64,000 nt of DNA from Sphingomonas sp. (GCF_029239295.1 NZ_JAQZBC010000005.1:62001-126000), one strand, 5' to 3'; shown: positions 53,514-63,081, counted from the stretch's first letter. Translations and numbers: made by a program. Notes: a model not told the origin generated them from the sequence alone.

Positions 53514-55012
53514 CAATTATCGCCCTTGGTCCACGCCTTGATCTGATTTTCCATGAAGGTCTGCGTCGACTTGTACGCCGCAACGCGCGCGTTCATCGAC
53601 GCGAACTGCTGCGTCAGCCGCGTCGTCATCTTTTCCTGCTGCAGTTCCAGCTTGTCCTGCTGATCGACCAGATCGCTCTTCGCTTGGTTGTAGCGGGTGG
53701 TCGATGCGCCGAGGCCGTAGAGCGTGCTGGTCGCGTTCAACTTGATGGAATTCATCGCGGCCAGCACACCCGTGCCGTCGGAGGAATTGGAGAACATCGC
53801 CTCCAGCGAACCAGGAAACTGGTTGATCGCGCGGGTCAGCTTCTCGCTGTTGACCGACAAGGTACCGTCACGATTGGTGCCCACGCCGATCTCGGCCAGC
53901 GTTCGCGGGCTACCCGGTGCGGCACCGGGCAGGATCTCACGCAAGGACAGCGACTTCAGGCTAGCGAGCATGTTCTTGGCGCCGCTGTCGTTGCGCAGTT
54001 CGCCCGAGATCGGATCGGTCTGCTTCTTCAGTTCGGCAAGCACCTGATTGTAGGTGAAGACGAAATCCTCGACCGCGTTGGTAAGGGCGGTCGTCGGCGT
54101 GCTCGACGTCAGCGAAACCGGAACCGTGGATGTCGTCAACAGATCCAGCTTCACGCCGTCGATCAGGTCGGTAACGCTGTTGGAGGGGCGCTCCACCCTG
54201 ACGCCATCAACTGTCAGCACTGCATTACCGGCCGTGCTGGTGATCGTCATGCCGCTACCCGTGGGGCCGACCGCAAACTGCGCCAGCTTCGTCGACGGAT
54301 CGATCGAGGTCTCCAGCGTGAATGCCTTGGCGCTGCCGGTATCCCCCTTCAGCGACAGATAGGCGCGGCCGTCTGCGTCGGTGACTACCGAAGCCGTCAC
54401 CCCCGCCTTGCGCGCGTTGATCGCTGCAGCGATCGAAGTGATCGATGCGTCCTTTACCTCGATCTCGATCGGGTCGCCCGTGGTGGACACCCCTGTCATC
54501 TCGCCCGTTTGGGGATCGAGCACCGCTGTGCCGACCTTCAGCACGAACGTGCCGGAACCCAACACTTCGGTCTTGCTCGCCACACTCGCCTTGGAAACCG
54601 CCGCCTGACCCGTGGCGAGCCGATCGACGCCAATGCTGGCGTTGAACCCCGTCAGCTTCGCGCCCGAGATGGGCGTCGCCGACAATATGCTGCTGTTGGA
54701 GCTGACCGGCTGAGACTGCAGCGTTCCGCCCTTCACCAGCGTCTCCAGCGCGGCGGTGAAATCGGTGATCATGTTCTTGAGCGTCGACACGCCCGATAAT
54801 TGCGCCGTGAGCTTCTCGGAACGCGCGGTGATCGCCGCGTTCTTGGCGGCGAATTGCGCCTGCACCAGGCTGGTTACCAACGTATCGGTATCCACCCCGG
54901 AGCCGGTGTTGAGCGAGGTCAGCAGCGCGCTGGCCGCCGACTTCGTGACGCTCGTCGTGCTCGGCGTCGGGGACGGGGTGGGCGTGGCGCCGGTGCTGGA
55001 GACGGTGGTCAT
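53513..55012 (-). CDS. fliD: Flagellar hook-associated protein 2 (filament cap)
   Basis: A 499-residue cap protein assembling flagellin at the filament tip. An N-terminal Ser/Thr/Pro spacer precedes the conserved coiled-coil start NTGSGVDTDTLVTSLVQAQFAAKN. The FliD_C domain ends with a coiled coil rich in Gln/Lys (QAKSDLVDQQDKLELQQEKM) and AYKSTQTFMENQIKAW. A 70-base gap to flhB means it may be transcribed separately. No cysteine is seen, as usual for exported flagellar proteins. Confidence 0.95.
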   Translation of the reverse strand: MTTVSSTGATPTPSPTPSTTSVTKSAASALLTSLNTGSGVDTDTLVTSLVQAQFAAKNAAITARSEKLTAQLSGVSTLKNMITDFTAALETLVKGGTLQSQPVSSNSSILSATPISGAKLTGFNASIGVDRLATGQAAVSKASVASKTEVLGSGTFVLKVGTAVLDPQTGEMTGVSTTGDPIEIEVKDASITSIAAAINARKAGVTASVVTDADGRAYLSLKGDTGSAKAFTLETSIDPSTKLAQFAVGPTGSGMTITSTAGNAVLTVDGVRVERPSNSVTDLIDGVKLDLLTTSTVPVSLTSSTPTTALTNAVEDFVFTYNQVLAELKKQTDPISGELRNDSGAKNMLASLKSLSLREILPGAAPGSPRTLAEIGVGTNRDGTLSVNSEKLTRAINQFPGSLEAMFSNSSDGTGVLAAMNSIKLNATSTLYGLGASTTRYNQAKSDLVDQQDKLELQQEKMTTRLTQQFASMNARVAAYKSTQTFMENQIKAWTKGDN

Positions 55013-55082
55013 GTTGCCTTCTTAAACGACCGCCCTGAGCGAAGTTTTAGCGCATCCTGAGCGGTGCGGCTTGATAGGCGCC

Positions 55083-56216
55083 TCAGTGTAGCGCCGCGCC
55101 GTTTTCGTCGAAGCGCGCACCCGCCGGGACATCGATCGGGGGCAGCGGCGCCTGCCCGCCAGCGGCGGCATTCAGGTTGAAGACGAACGCCAATACGGTC
55201 GCGATTGCCATGTAGAGATCATCGCGGACCTCCTGGTTCTCGCGGCTGGTGTAATAGACCGCACGCGCGAGCATCGGATACTCAAGGATCGGCACCGCCA
55301 TCTCACCGGCAAGTTCGCGGATCGCGAGCGCGGTTGCGCCGCGGCCCTTGGCCACGACCACTGGCACCGAATCGCGCCCGCGATCGTAGCGTAGCGCGAC
55401 CGCGAAATGCGTCGGGTTGGTCAGCACCACATGCGCTTCCGCTACCGCCCCGCGGGTGGAGCGCGACAGCATCGCATGCTGGCGGGCGCGGATCTGCGCC
55501 TTGATCTCGGGATTGCCCTCGCTCTCCTTATGCTCGTCCTTCTGCTCCTGCTTGGACATGCGCAGCTTCTTCATGCGCTGGAAAATCTGCAGCGGCACGT
55601 CGAGGAACGCGATCGCGACCAGACCCATCGACATCACGATCATCAGCGTCGTCAGGGTCCCGCCGAGAGCGTCCACCGCGGCGCCCAGATCCGCGCGCGC
55701 AAGCCCCAGCGTCGTTCGCGCACTGCTCATCAGCAACCATGCGCCGATCGACCCCAGCAACGCCACCTTCAGCAACGATTTGCCCAGTTCGATCCAGCCG
55801 TTCATGCCGAATATGCGCTTCAGCCCGGAAGCTGGATTGATGCGATTGCCCTTCGGCGCCAGCAGGCCGGCATTGAACTGGAGCGAGCCAAGCGCAGCCT
55901 GACTGGCCACTCCGGCCGCTACCACGATCGCGAACAGGGTGCCGAATGCCGGCAACAGCTTCCATCCGGCGGCGGCAAGCGGGCGGAACGGCTGGAAATC
56001 CTCCACGTCGCCGCGCGTAAACTGAAAGCTTTCGGCCATCACACCCTTGCAGGCGGCGACCAGCGACGGGCCGAAGAAGACGAGCCAAGCCACACCGGCG
56101 AGCGCGACGGCTGCGGTCGCGAACTCTCGGGATTTGAGAACGTCACCCTTTTTCCGCGCGTCCTTCAGACGCTTGGGTGTCGGGGCTTCTGTCTTTTCGC
56201 CGAACTCATCAGCCAA
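55083..56216 (-). CDS. flhB: Flagellar export switch protein FlhB
   Basis: A 377-residue export-apparatus protein that switches substrate specificity after hook completion. Four membrane helices lie between about 35 and 210. The autocleavage motif NPTH is intact at 267-270 (VVLTNPTHFAVALRY). The basic linker KKLRMSKQEQKDEHKESEG precedes the cytosolic domain. Its start overlaps the fliR stop by 8 bases. Confidence 0.97.
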   Translation of the reverse strand: MADEFGEKTEAPTPKRLKDARKKGDVLKSREFATAAVALAGVAWLVFFGPSLVAACKGVMAESFQFTRGDVEDFQPFRPLAAAGWKLLPAFGTLFAIVVAAGVASQAALGSLQFNAGLLAPKGNRINPASGLKRIFGMNGWIELGKSLLKVALLGSIGAWLLMSSARTTLGLARADLGAAVDALGGTLTTLMIVMSMGLVAIAFLDVPLQIFQRMKKLRMSKQEQKDEHKESEGNPEIKAQIRARQHAMLSRSTRGAVAEAHVVLTNPTHFAVALRYDRGRDSVPVVVAKGRGATALAIRELAGEMAVPILEYPMLARAVYYTSRENQEVRDDLYMAIATVLAFVFNLNAAAGGQAPLPPIDVPAGARFDENGAALH

Positions 56217-56982
56217 GTACCAGGCTCCGTGCCGCTTCCAGGCCCTCGCGCACGATGACCAGCATGTAATCGCCCATCGCCGGGAACGCCGCTGCCATCG
56301 CGATCACGCCGACAGCCAGGCTGGCCGGCAGACCGATCGAGAACAGGTTCAGCGCCGGCGCCGACCGCGAGATCATACCGACGACCAGATTAAGGCAGAG
56401 TAAAAGAAAACCCACCGGCAGCGCGAGCAGCAGCCCGGCGAAGAAAGCGTAGCCGCCAAACAGCGCAATATCGCGCAACTGGCCGGGCGCGAGCCAAGCG
56501 GCGCCCGGCGGCAGCGCGGTGTAGCTGCGCGCAACGGTATCGACGAGGACGAGGTGACCGTCGATCGACAGGAACAGCAACGTCAGCAGGATCGACAGGA
56601 ACTGGCCGATTGCTGGCGAAGAGCGCCCGGAATTGGGATCGATCATATTGGCAAAGCCGATCCCCATCGATCCGCCGATCACCTCGCCCGCGATCAGCGG
56701 CGCGGCAAAGGCGATCTGGAGGATGAAGCCGAGCGCGAGCCCGACCAGCGCCTCGGCCGCGATGGCCAGGAACGTCGCAACCGCGAACACCTGCGGCGGG
56801 GGCGTCACGTCGTGCATCCCAAGCACCAGCACACCAACCGCGCCGGCGAGCACTACGCGTACCTGAAGCGGAACCGACACGTTGCCGAACACTGGCGCTG
56901 CGACAAAGGCCGCGCCGACGCGCACCATGACGAAGATCAGCGCCCATAGCTGCGGCTCGATCGAGAGGCCGAACCCTAGCAT
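56209..56982 (-). CDS. fliR: Flagellar export gate protein FliR
   Basis: A 257-residue membrane component of the FliPQR gate with about six hydrophobic segments. Conserved features are GEVIGGSMGIGFANMIDPNSG and IGLPASLAVG near the C-terminus. It lies between fliQ (69-base gap) and flhB (8-base overlap) in the usual order. Confidence 0.96.
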   Translation of the reverse strand: MLGFGLSIEPQLWALIFVMVRVGAAFVAAPVFGNVSVPLQVRVVLAGAVGVLVLGMHDVTPPPQVFAVATFLAIAAEALVGLALGFILQIAFAAPLIAGEVIGGSMGIGFANMIDPNSGRSSPAIGQFLSILLTLLFLSIDGHLVLVDTVARSYTALPPGAAWLAPGQLRDIALFGGYAFFAGLLLALPVGFLLLCLNLVVGMISRSAPALNLFSIGLPASLAVGVIAMAAAFPAMGDYMLVIVREGLEAARSLVLG

Positions 56983-57051
56983 GATTCAGCCGCCCTGCCC
57001 GGCGCGCCGCCCGCGGCGACGACAAACAGGATCACGGCGCGGCTCACCGGC

Positions 57052-57324
57052 TCAGCGCACCAGGTCCGGAATACGTTCGAATATCGAGACAGTGAAATCG
57101 CTGAGCAGCCCGAGGATCATCGCACCGAAGATCACCAGCGACAGGCCGACCACGATCAACTTGGGCACGAAGCTCAGGGTCTGCTCCTGGATCGAGGTTG
57201 CCGCCTGGATCATGCCCAGGATCAGGCCCGACACGAGCGCGGGGATCAGGATCGGAGCCGCGGCGAGCGCCAGCACCCAGAGCGTCTGGTTCGCCACGGT
57301 CAGGAAGTAATCTGCGTCTACCAT
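57052..57324 (-). CDS. fliQ: Flagellar export gate protein FliQ
   Basis: A 90-residue protein with two membrane helices (about 15-38 and 52-75). The conserved loop GMIQAATSIQEQTLSFVPKL between them is diagnostic. The gene stands 69 bases from both neighbours, wider than the tight overlaps elsewhere in the block. Confidence 0.97.
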   Translation of the reverse strand: MVDADYFLTVANQTLWVLALAAAPILIPALVSGLILGMIQAATSIQEQTLSFVPKLIVVGLSLVIFGAMILGLLSDFTVSIFERIPDLVR

Positions 57325-57393
57325 GCTGAATTCCGACTTCTCACCTGTGCCGTGGGGGCGCTGTACGCGAGCAACGCACTATTTTGCCGCGGG

Positions 57394-58275
57394 CTAGGTG
57401 GCGAAACTGTTGGCGAGGCTACCCATCGTCAACGCCCAGCCATCGACCAGCACGAACAGCAGCAGCTTGAACGGCAGCGAGATGATCGTCGGGCTCAGCA
57501 TCGCCATGCCAAGCGCCATCAACACCGTCGCCACGACCAGATCGATCACCAGAAACGGCAGGAAGATCAGGAAGCCGATCTGGAATGCCGTCTTGAGCTC
57601 GCTGGTCACAAAGGCGGGCAGCAGCACCGAATAAGGAATGTCGTTGGGGCTGGCATAGGGGCCGGACTTTGCCATTTCGGCAAACATCGTCACGTCCTTA
57701 ACCCGCGTCTGCTTCGCCATGAAGGCGTGGAGCGGCGCGCCGGCGGTCTTGATCAGATCAGTCCCGCCCATCTGTCCCGCCGCATAAGGCTGGATCGCGG
57801 TCGTATTGATCTGGTTGATGACCGGCGCCATCACGAAGAACGACAGAAACAGGCTGAGGCCGATCAGCACCTGGTTGGGCGGCGTCTGCTGCAGGCCCAG
57901 CGCCTGGCGCAGGATCGAAAGCACGATGATGATCCGGGTGAAGCTGGTCATCATCAGCAGGATGCCCGGCAGGATGCTGAGCAGGCCCATGATGATGAGC
58001 ACCTGCAGCGACAGCGACATCGATCCCGAACCGTTCGCGCCGCCACCCAGCTGCCCCAGCGCGCGATCGATCGCGTCGCCCGCGCCCGGTGCGGCGGACG
58101 CCGGCGGCGCAGGCGCAACCGGCGCGCCCTGTGCCAGTGCGGGCATGGCGACCATGGCGGCTACTAGGAATGCAAAGGCGATCAGCAGCACCTTGCCCCA
58201 GGGAAATTCGGCTGGACGCGGGCGCCGTGCGTCGCGAAACAGGGCCGGCCCGTTGCCGATGCGCGTGACGCTCAC
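57394..58275 (-). CDS. fliP: Flagellar export gate protein FliP
   Basis: A 293-residue FliP with an unusually long N-terminus. The GTG start overlaps the fliO stop, and about 20 charged residues precede the signal-type helix [21 protein letters not shown] Pro/Ala-rich linker follows. The conserved core contains [32 protein letters not shown], then [17 protein letters not shown], ending in [18 protein letters not shown]. An internal start before the helix would give a more usual length, so the true start is uncertain. Confidence 0.95.
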   Translation of the reverse strand: MSVTRIGNGPALFRDARRPRPAEFPWGKVLLIAFAFLVAAMVAMPALAQGAPVAPAPPASAAPGAGDAIDRALGQLGGGANGSGSMSLSLQVLIIMGLLSILPGILLMMTSFTRIIIVLSILRQALGLQQTPPNQVLIGLSLFLSFFVMAPVINQINTTAIQPYAAGQMGGTDLIKTAGAPLHAFMAKQTRVKDVTMFAEMAKSGPYASPNDIPYSVLLPAFVTSELKTAFQIGFLIFLPFLVIDLVVATVLMALGMAMLSPTIISLPFKLLLFVLVDGWALTMGSLANSFAT

Positions 58276-58541
58276 GACAGGGTCCGGGGCGCATCCGCGC
58301 GATCAACCAGCGTCACTCCGCCACGACCGACCGATACCAGCAGCCGCTTGCCCTCGAACTCCACCACAGCAAGCCGCAGCCCGGGCGAGATCATCATCGT
58401 TTCCTTGACGTTGATGAGGCGCGTGTCGGTACGGCCCGGCATCCGGCTTTCGAGCCGGCGCCAGAGATACAGGCACCCGATCATCAGACCGCACACCAGC
58501 GGCAGCAGGACGATCAGCTTCAGGATGTAGGACCACATCAT
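58272..58541 (-). CDS. fliO: Flagellar biosynthetic protein FliO
   Basis: An 89-residue single-span protein that helps assemble the FliP ring. The membrane helix (about 5-27) is followed by the soluble FliO part with [24 protein letters not shown]-type sequence. It is at the short end for the family. The stop overlaps the fliP GTG (GTGA), and it follows fliN by 9 bases. Confidence 0.88.
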   Translation of the reverse strand: MMWSYILKLIVLLPLVCGLMIGCLYLWRRLESRMPGRTDTRLINVKETMMISPGLRLAVVEFEGKRLLVSVGRGGVTLVDRADAPRTLS

Positions 58542-58550
58542 CGCGGTGGA

Positions 58551-58853
58551 TCAGCCGCGCTTGTCGGGATTGACGAGCTCGGTCATGCGCACGCCGAAGC
58601 GGTCGCCCACGGTCACGACTTCGCCGCGGCCGATCAGTGTGCCGTTGACGAAGACGTCCAGCAGCTCATTGGCCTGACGATCGAGTTCGATCACGCTCGA
58701 TTCGCCGAGCGCCAGCAATTCGCGCAGCGTCAGCTGGGTGGAGCCGATCTCCACCGTCAGCTTTACGTCGACGTCCTGCAACAGGCGGAAGTTCGCCGCC
58801 AGGGCGCCGTCGCCCATGTCCTTTGGCGGGAAACCGCCGCTCATGTCGTTCAC
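58551..58853 (-). CDS. fliN: Flagellar C-ring protein FliN
   Basis: A 100-residue FliN comprising the SpoA domain: VDVKLTVEIGSTQLTLRELL, then GSSVIELDR-type sequence with NELLDVFVNG and GEVVTVGDRFGVRM. The N-terminal part before the domain is short (about 25 residues), close to the minimal form. The GTG start overlaps the fliM stop (GTGA). Confidence 0.95.
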   Translation of the reverse strand: MNDMSGGFPPKDMGDGALAANFRLLQDVDVKLTVEIGSTQLTLRELLALGESSVIELDRQANELLDVFVNGTLIGRGEVVTVGDRFGVRMTELVNPDKRG

Positions 58854-59788
58854 TGGGTCAATCCTTCGAGAGAAGCGAGCGAGGTCAGTTTGATTGCGGC
58901 ATGGCCATTCGACGTGCCCACGGTGCCGGTGCCAAGGCGATCGTTGCCGACCATCACCGGCACATCCTGGCCAAAGCTGATCGGGATCACGTCACCGGGC
59001 TGAAGCGACATCAACTTCGACAGGCGGATCGTCGGCTCCGCGAGGACCGAGCGCACCGGGAAGCGGATGTTCATTGCCGCGCGGGTGAGCGCGGTCTGCC
59101 ACAGCGCATCCTCCGCCGCAGCCTTGGCGACGACCTTGCCGGTCAGCGCGGTGCCGTGCGGCTTCAGCGCCGTGACCGGATAGACGACATCGACAAAGGC
59201 TGGCTTGCCCTGCCCCGGCGCGATGCCGAAGCGGGTCACGATCATCGCGTCCTCACCGTCGAAATCGGACAACATCGAGGCATTCGCCTCGCACCGCCCA
59301 ATCGAGAAGCTGACACGCGCCAGCGGTTCCCAGGCGGCCGTCAGCGGACGGGCGATCATCTGGCCCAGCCGCCCGACCATCGCTTCGGCGGCGGGGGAGA
59401 ATTCGCGCGGCAACTCGGCCGGCGCGGCGCCGGTGCCCCCGAAGAACAGATCGAGCAGTTCGAGCACGAACTTGCCGTCCAGCACCAGCAGCGCGGTGCG
59501 ATCATCCATGCCCATCGGCAGCCACGCGGTCAGCTTGTCGGGCCGCTCCGCGCGATAGTCGGCGAACCGTTGTACCGACAGCGGCTCCGCCCAGGCCCGC
59601 ACCTCGTCGCGCAACAGCGGCTCGAACACGCCGCGCATGCCCCGGGCGAGACGCGCCGAGAGATGCTGCAGCGTGTGCAGATCGCCGAACGGATTGAGCT
59701 TCGCCTGTCCGAGCACGCCGAGTTGAACCGGCATTGCGCGGGATCGCTCGCGCCGTTCGCGCGGGGAGGAGGACGTGCCGTTAACCAT
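58850..59788 (-). CDS. fliM: Flagellar motor switch protein FliM, without the usual N-terminal CheY-binding peptide
   Basis: A 312-residue FliM. The middle CheC-like domain contains the FliG-contacting FFGGTG (about 114-119), and the C-terminal SpoA domain has LSKLMSLQPGDVIPISF. Typical FliM proteins begin with LSQxEIDALL, the CheY-P docking peptide. Here the protein starts MVNGTSSSPRERRERS and goes into the middle domain at about residue 40. An in-frame TGA lies two codons before the ATG, so no upstream extension is possible. The gene overlaps fliN and follows fliL by 6 bases. Confidence 0.95.
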   Translation of the reverse strand: MVNGTSSSPRERRERSRAMPVQLGVLGQAKLNPFGDLHTLQHLSARLARGMRGVFEPLLRDEVRAWAEPLSVQRFADYRAERPDKLTAWLPMGMDDRTALLVLDGKFVLELLDLFFGGTGAAPAELPREFSPAAEAMVGRLGQMIARPLTAAWEPLARVSFSIGRCEANASMLSDFDGEDAMIVTRFGIAPGQGKPAFVDVVYPVTALKPHGTALTGKVVAKAAAEDALWQTALTRAAMNIRFPVRSVLAEPTIRLSKLMSLQPGDVIPISFGQDVPVMVGNDRLGTGTVGTSNGHAAIKLTSLASLEGLTQ

Positions 59789-59794
59789 GCACGT

Positions 59795-60409
59795 TCACTG
59801 AACAACGAAATTGGTAAAGTAGACGTTACCAACGCCGCCAAAGCCTTCCTTTTGCTTCAGCGTCGTGTTGATTGATGCGACCAGCCGCTTGGCCAGCGCC
59901 ATCTTGCCCTGCGAGGTGAAGACCTGGTCCTCGGTCGTGTCGCCCAGCGTCATCAGGATCGCCGAGCGAATCGCGATGTCGTTGGCCTTGATGTTCTGGA
60001 TGACCTTCTCGTCGTAGGGCGTGGAGATGGCGATGCCGACCTGGATGAAGTGCACCGACTCCTGGAGGTTGGCGGTGAACTCCTTTTCCAGCGCATAGTA
60101 ATTGGACGCATAAGGCTCCCCGCCCATGCCGTCCGGCGTCGGCTGCCCGTCATGGCTCGCCTCTTCGCCGCCGCCATGACCGCTGCCTTCGCTACCAGCA
60201 CCCTCCGGCGCCTTTTGCTCGCTCTTGGGCACGAGCTTCGGCTTGTTCGGATCCGCCACATGCGCGGCGCCCCCGACCATGCCGGATCCGGCCGCGTAAA
60301 GGCCTGCGCCAACGCCGCCGCCGACAAGCACGAGGCCGCCGACCGCCAGCACGATGATCTTGCCGAGCTTGCCCTTCTTCTTGGGCTCAGCCTGTTCCTT
60401 GTCACTCAT
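59795..60409 (-). CDS. fliL: Flagellar basal body-associated protein FliL
   Basis: A 204-residue stator-associated protein. A Lys-rich N-terminus precedes one membrane helix (about 16-38), then a Gly/Glu/His-rich periplasmic linker (residues ~50-95), then the conserved FliL domain with TANLQESVHFIQVGIAIS and the ending VYFTNFVVQ. The linker is longer than in enteric FliL. It follows fliK by 20 bases. Confidence 0.93.
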   Translation of the reverse strand: MSDKEQAEPKKKGKLGKIIVLAVGGLVLVGGGVGAGLYAAGSGMVGGAAHVADPNKPKLVPKSEQKAPEGAGSEGSGHGGGEEASHDGQPTPDGMGGEPYASNYYALEKEFTANLQESVHFIQVGIAISTPYDEKVIQNIKANDIAIRSAILMTLGDTTEDQVFTSQGKMALAKRLVASINTTLKQKEGFGGVGNVYFTNFVVQ

Positions 60410-60429
60410 TGATCAAACGCCCCTGGTGT

Positions 60430-62622
60430 TCACGCGATACGTTCGTCGGATGCCGCCGCGTCGCCGCTGGTGGCGGCACTGGCCGATCCCTTGATGGTGG
60501 AAGGCGCCCCGGGGGACGCGCGCTGTTGCTGGTGTTGGTGCTGCCCTGTGCCGCTCCCCTCGCCCAGTTGCGCCGAAAGCTTCAGTCCGCGGGCTTCCGC
60601 AAGCTCGACCAGCTTTGGCTGTGCCTCAGCCAGCAGCTGCCGTGTTTCGGGCGCCTGTGCGGTCATCTGAACGGTCACGGCGTCGCCATCCCGCCGAAGC
60701 GACACATCGATCGCGCCCAGCTTGTCGGGAATAAGACGGATGCTGGTATCGGCCGCATCGAGCGCGTCGCGCAGCATTTCGATCCTGCCGATCATCTTCA
60801 TGGCCCAGTCGTTGTTCGTCATGACGACCGCGCCGGCTCCGGCGGCAGAACCTGTCGAAAGATCAGCGGGCATGGCGCCAAGCGGCGCGAGCGCGGGCCC
60901 ATTGGGTTCGATCCGCAACTCGTCGCGGACCGCCTGATGGATGGCGGCCGCGAAAACCTGCGCAGCAGGCGCAATCGCCGGAACGGTGGGTGCGAGTGGT
61001 TGCGGCTGAGGCGTCGCGACGACAGGCGCTTGCCCGACAGGCGCTACGCCGGCCGACACGGGCACCGGTGCCGCCGCTTGTGCCGCAGGCGAGGCGAGCG
61101 GCGTGACAGCAGGCACTTGCGCGACAGGTGCTGCGGCGGCCGACACGGGTACCGGTGCCGTCGCTTGTGCCGCAGGCGAGGCGAGCGGCGTGACAGCAGG
61201 CGCCTGCGCGTCCGGCGCTGCGCCGGCCGATACGGGTACCGGTGCCGTCGCTTGTGCCGCAGGCGAGACCAGCGGTGGGACAGCGATCGATGCAGCCACA
61301 GCAAGCGGCTGCGGTGGCACGCTGTTCATTGCGGACAAGGGCTGCGACGGCGCCACCCCGCGCATGCCTGATACGGGTATATCGATGGTGACGCTCGCCT
61401 GCTGCGGCAGGCGTACTGGCACCACTGCAAGCGGCGAGACGATCGGGTCGAACTGGCGACTGCGAGACAATTGCGGGCGGGTTACCGCCGGAGCCACCGT
61501 ATCCGCGCCAGGCTCGACTTGTTGAACCGTGAGCGACGCTGCCTGCGGCTGCTGGGCGGGCGCCAGCATCACAGCGGGACGCGCGAGTGGCTCAGCGTCA
61601 ACCTGCGCCTGCGCCGGCATCGTCACCGCCGCCATCGGTGGCAGCGATGCAGTGTCGCTGATCGGCACCGGAGGGTCTGCGGCATGTACCGCAACACTCG
61701 AGATTTGGCGCTGGGCTTCCGGCGCGGCTGGAGGCACGCTCGCTTCTGGCGCGGGCGTAGTGTCAAGCGACGGCCGTACTGCGGTGGTGACCACCGTCTG
61801 GCCAGTGACCGCGTTATCAACTGGTGATGTCGGCAGCTCTGGCGGCATCGATACCGACGAAGCGTCGACCGAGCGCATAATCGGCAACTCCGCCGCCCGG
61901 ACGCCAACCGATTCGAGCGGCTCTACTAATGCCGTCGACACGTCAGGTCGCGCGGGAGTGGCAGCAGCGTCAGGCGAGCGCATGGCTGTCACCTCCCCGG
62001 CGGGGAGGGCTACGGATGCGAGCAATGAGGCCTTCCCAGTCGCCAATGCCGTCGGAACTGCCAACGCGCGCGTCGCGGCCGGCTGCTGAACGGTGTCGGC
62101 AACGGGCAATGGCGTCACGATCGCTGGCGCGGTCGCCACTGCACCGATGTCCACCTCATCGGCCACCGCTGGCGACGGCAATGCTGGCGCGGCGGCCACC
62201 GGCGCACCGGCGCCGCGCGTCGCGTAAACGTCAGATGTCAGCCGCTCGCCGACCGCAAGGTCGGTACTCGCACCACCGTTCGTCGCGCCGGGCGCAGGCG
62301 CGGCCGCAAGCGGCACCGTCTGCCAGAACGACGTCATCATCCATGGCGCCAACAAGCCATCTGACGTCGGGTCATCGTTGCCGGAGCTTGCCGGCAAGGT
62401 CTTGCCGCCCCCCGCATCCTCTTGCCGGGACATGCCGGGGGAGGCGCCGAGCACCGCCGGGATCGGCAACAGCGATGCGAATAGCGCCGCGTCGCCCGTG
62501 CCTGCCCCGACATTGGCGACCGAACCTGCCCCCGGCCACACCGGCACGGCACCCGGGAGCGGCGCCACGCCGGTAAGCGCAGCGCCTGATGGTGCGTGGG
62601 AGTGGAAGGAGATCAACGTCAT
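60430..62622 (-). CDS. fliK: Flagellar hook-length control protein FliK
   Basis: A 730-residue molecular ruler and specificity-switch trigger. Most of it is low-complexity Ala/Pro/Val sequence, including a three-copy 29-residue repeat. The conserved FliK_C domain lies near the end: SIRLIPDKLGAIDVSLRRDG and EAQPKLVELAEARGLKLS, followed by a Gln/His-rich tail. The length is far above enteric FliK (~405 residues). The track start is a TTG at 62664 touching the fliJ stop; I chose the ATG at 62622 although neither has a good ribosome-binding site. Confidence 0.9.
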   Translation of the reverse strand: MTLISFHSHAPSGAALTGVAPLPGAVPVWPGAGSVANVGAGTGDAALFASLLPIPAVLGASPGMSRQEDAGGGKTLPASSGNDDPTSDGLLAPWMMTSFWQTVPLAAAPAPGATNGGASTDLAVGERLTSDVYATRGAGAPVAAAPALPSPAVADEVDIGAVATAPAIVTPLPVADTVQQPAATRALAVPTALATGKASLLASVALPAGEVTAMRSPDAAATPARPDVSTALVEPLESVGVRAAELPIMRSVDASSVSMPPELPTSPVDNAVTGQTVVTTAVRPSLDTTPAPEASVPPAAPEAQRQISSVAVHAADPPVPISDTASLPPMAAVTMPAQAQVDAEPLARPAVMLAPAQQPQAASLTVQQVEPGADTVAPAVTRPQLSRSRQFDPIVSPLAVVPVRLPQQASVTIDIPVSGMRGVAPSQPLSAMNSVPPQPLAVAASIAVPPLVSPAAQATAPVPVSAGAAPDAQAPAVTPLASPAAQATAPVPVSAAAAPVAQVPAVTPLASPAAQAAAPVPVSAGVAPVGQAPVVATPQPQPLAPTVPAIAPAAQVFAAAIHQAVRDELRIEPNGPALAPLGAMPADLSTGSAAGAGAVVMTNNDWAMKMIGRIEMLRDALDAADTSIRLIPDKLGAIDVSLRRDGDAVTVQMTAQAPETRQLLAEAQPKLVELAEARGLKLSAQLGEGSGTGQHQHQQQRASPGAPSTIKGSASAATSGDAAASDERIA
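61018..61275 (-). repeat. Three tandem copies of an 87-bp unit inside fliK
   Basis: The block GGCCGACACGGGTACCGGTG (or one-to-two base variants) recurs at 61051, 61138 and 61225, a period of 87 bases or 29 codons. Each unit encodes AQAPVPVSA-type sequence followed by VTPLASPAAQA. The copies are nearly identical at DNA level, pointing to recent expansion or homogenisation. Confidence 0.9.
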
Positions 62623-62664
62623 TGTGGTTGTCGGTCGCTCGTCAGGGAATAACCGACGGAACAA

Positions 62665-63081
62665 TCAGCAAGGATCGTGCCGAACCTTGCGCGTCGGTGG
62701 CGCATCCTGCAGCGCGCGAATGGCGCGCAATGCCGCCTCCGCCTCGCCCTGCGCGATCAGCTTCTCGACCGCGGTCTGGTCGCGCTTGGCCGAACGGGTC
62801 GCTTCGGCGGCACGATCCGCCTCGGTCGCTGCGTTACGCACGCGATTCTCGACGACCTCGGCATTGCGGTGCAGCTTCTCGCGATAATGCGCCATCGCGG
62901 CGAAGGAGACGCCTGCCCCTGCCCCCGGCCCGGGCGCAACCGCCGAAGCGAGCTGGGCAATGCGCTGCGACAGCGCGGTCTCGCTCGCGACCTGTTCCTG
63001 CGCGCGCGATTCGGCGGCGCGCGCCATGCCGAGCTGGAGAGTGCGGACGCGGTGAAGGCGCTGTAGCTTCTTGTTATCCAT
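62665..63081 (-). CDS. fliJ: Flagellar export protein FliJ
   Basis: A 138-residue coiled-coil protein in the FliHIJ ATPase complex. It starts MDNKKLQRLHRVRTLQLGMARAA and is almost wholly charged helix. A Pro/Gly loop (APGPGAGAG) sits near residue 55, in the turn of the hairpin-like coiled coil. I use the ATG for MDNKK, four codons inside the track ORF; it overlaps the end of fliI by 8 bases. Sequence identity in this family is low, so the call rests on position plus coiled-coil nature. Confidence 0.85.
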   Translation of the reverse strand: MDNKKLQRLHRVRTLQLGMARAAESRAQEQVASETALSQRIAQLASAVAPGPGAGAGVSFAAMAHYREKLHRNAEVVENRVRNAATEADRAAEATRSAKRDQTAVEKLIAQGEAEAALRAIRALQDAPPTRKVRHDPC

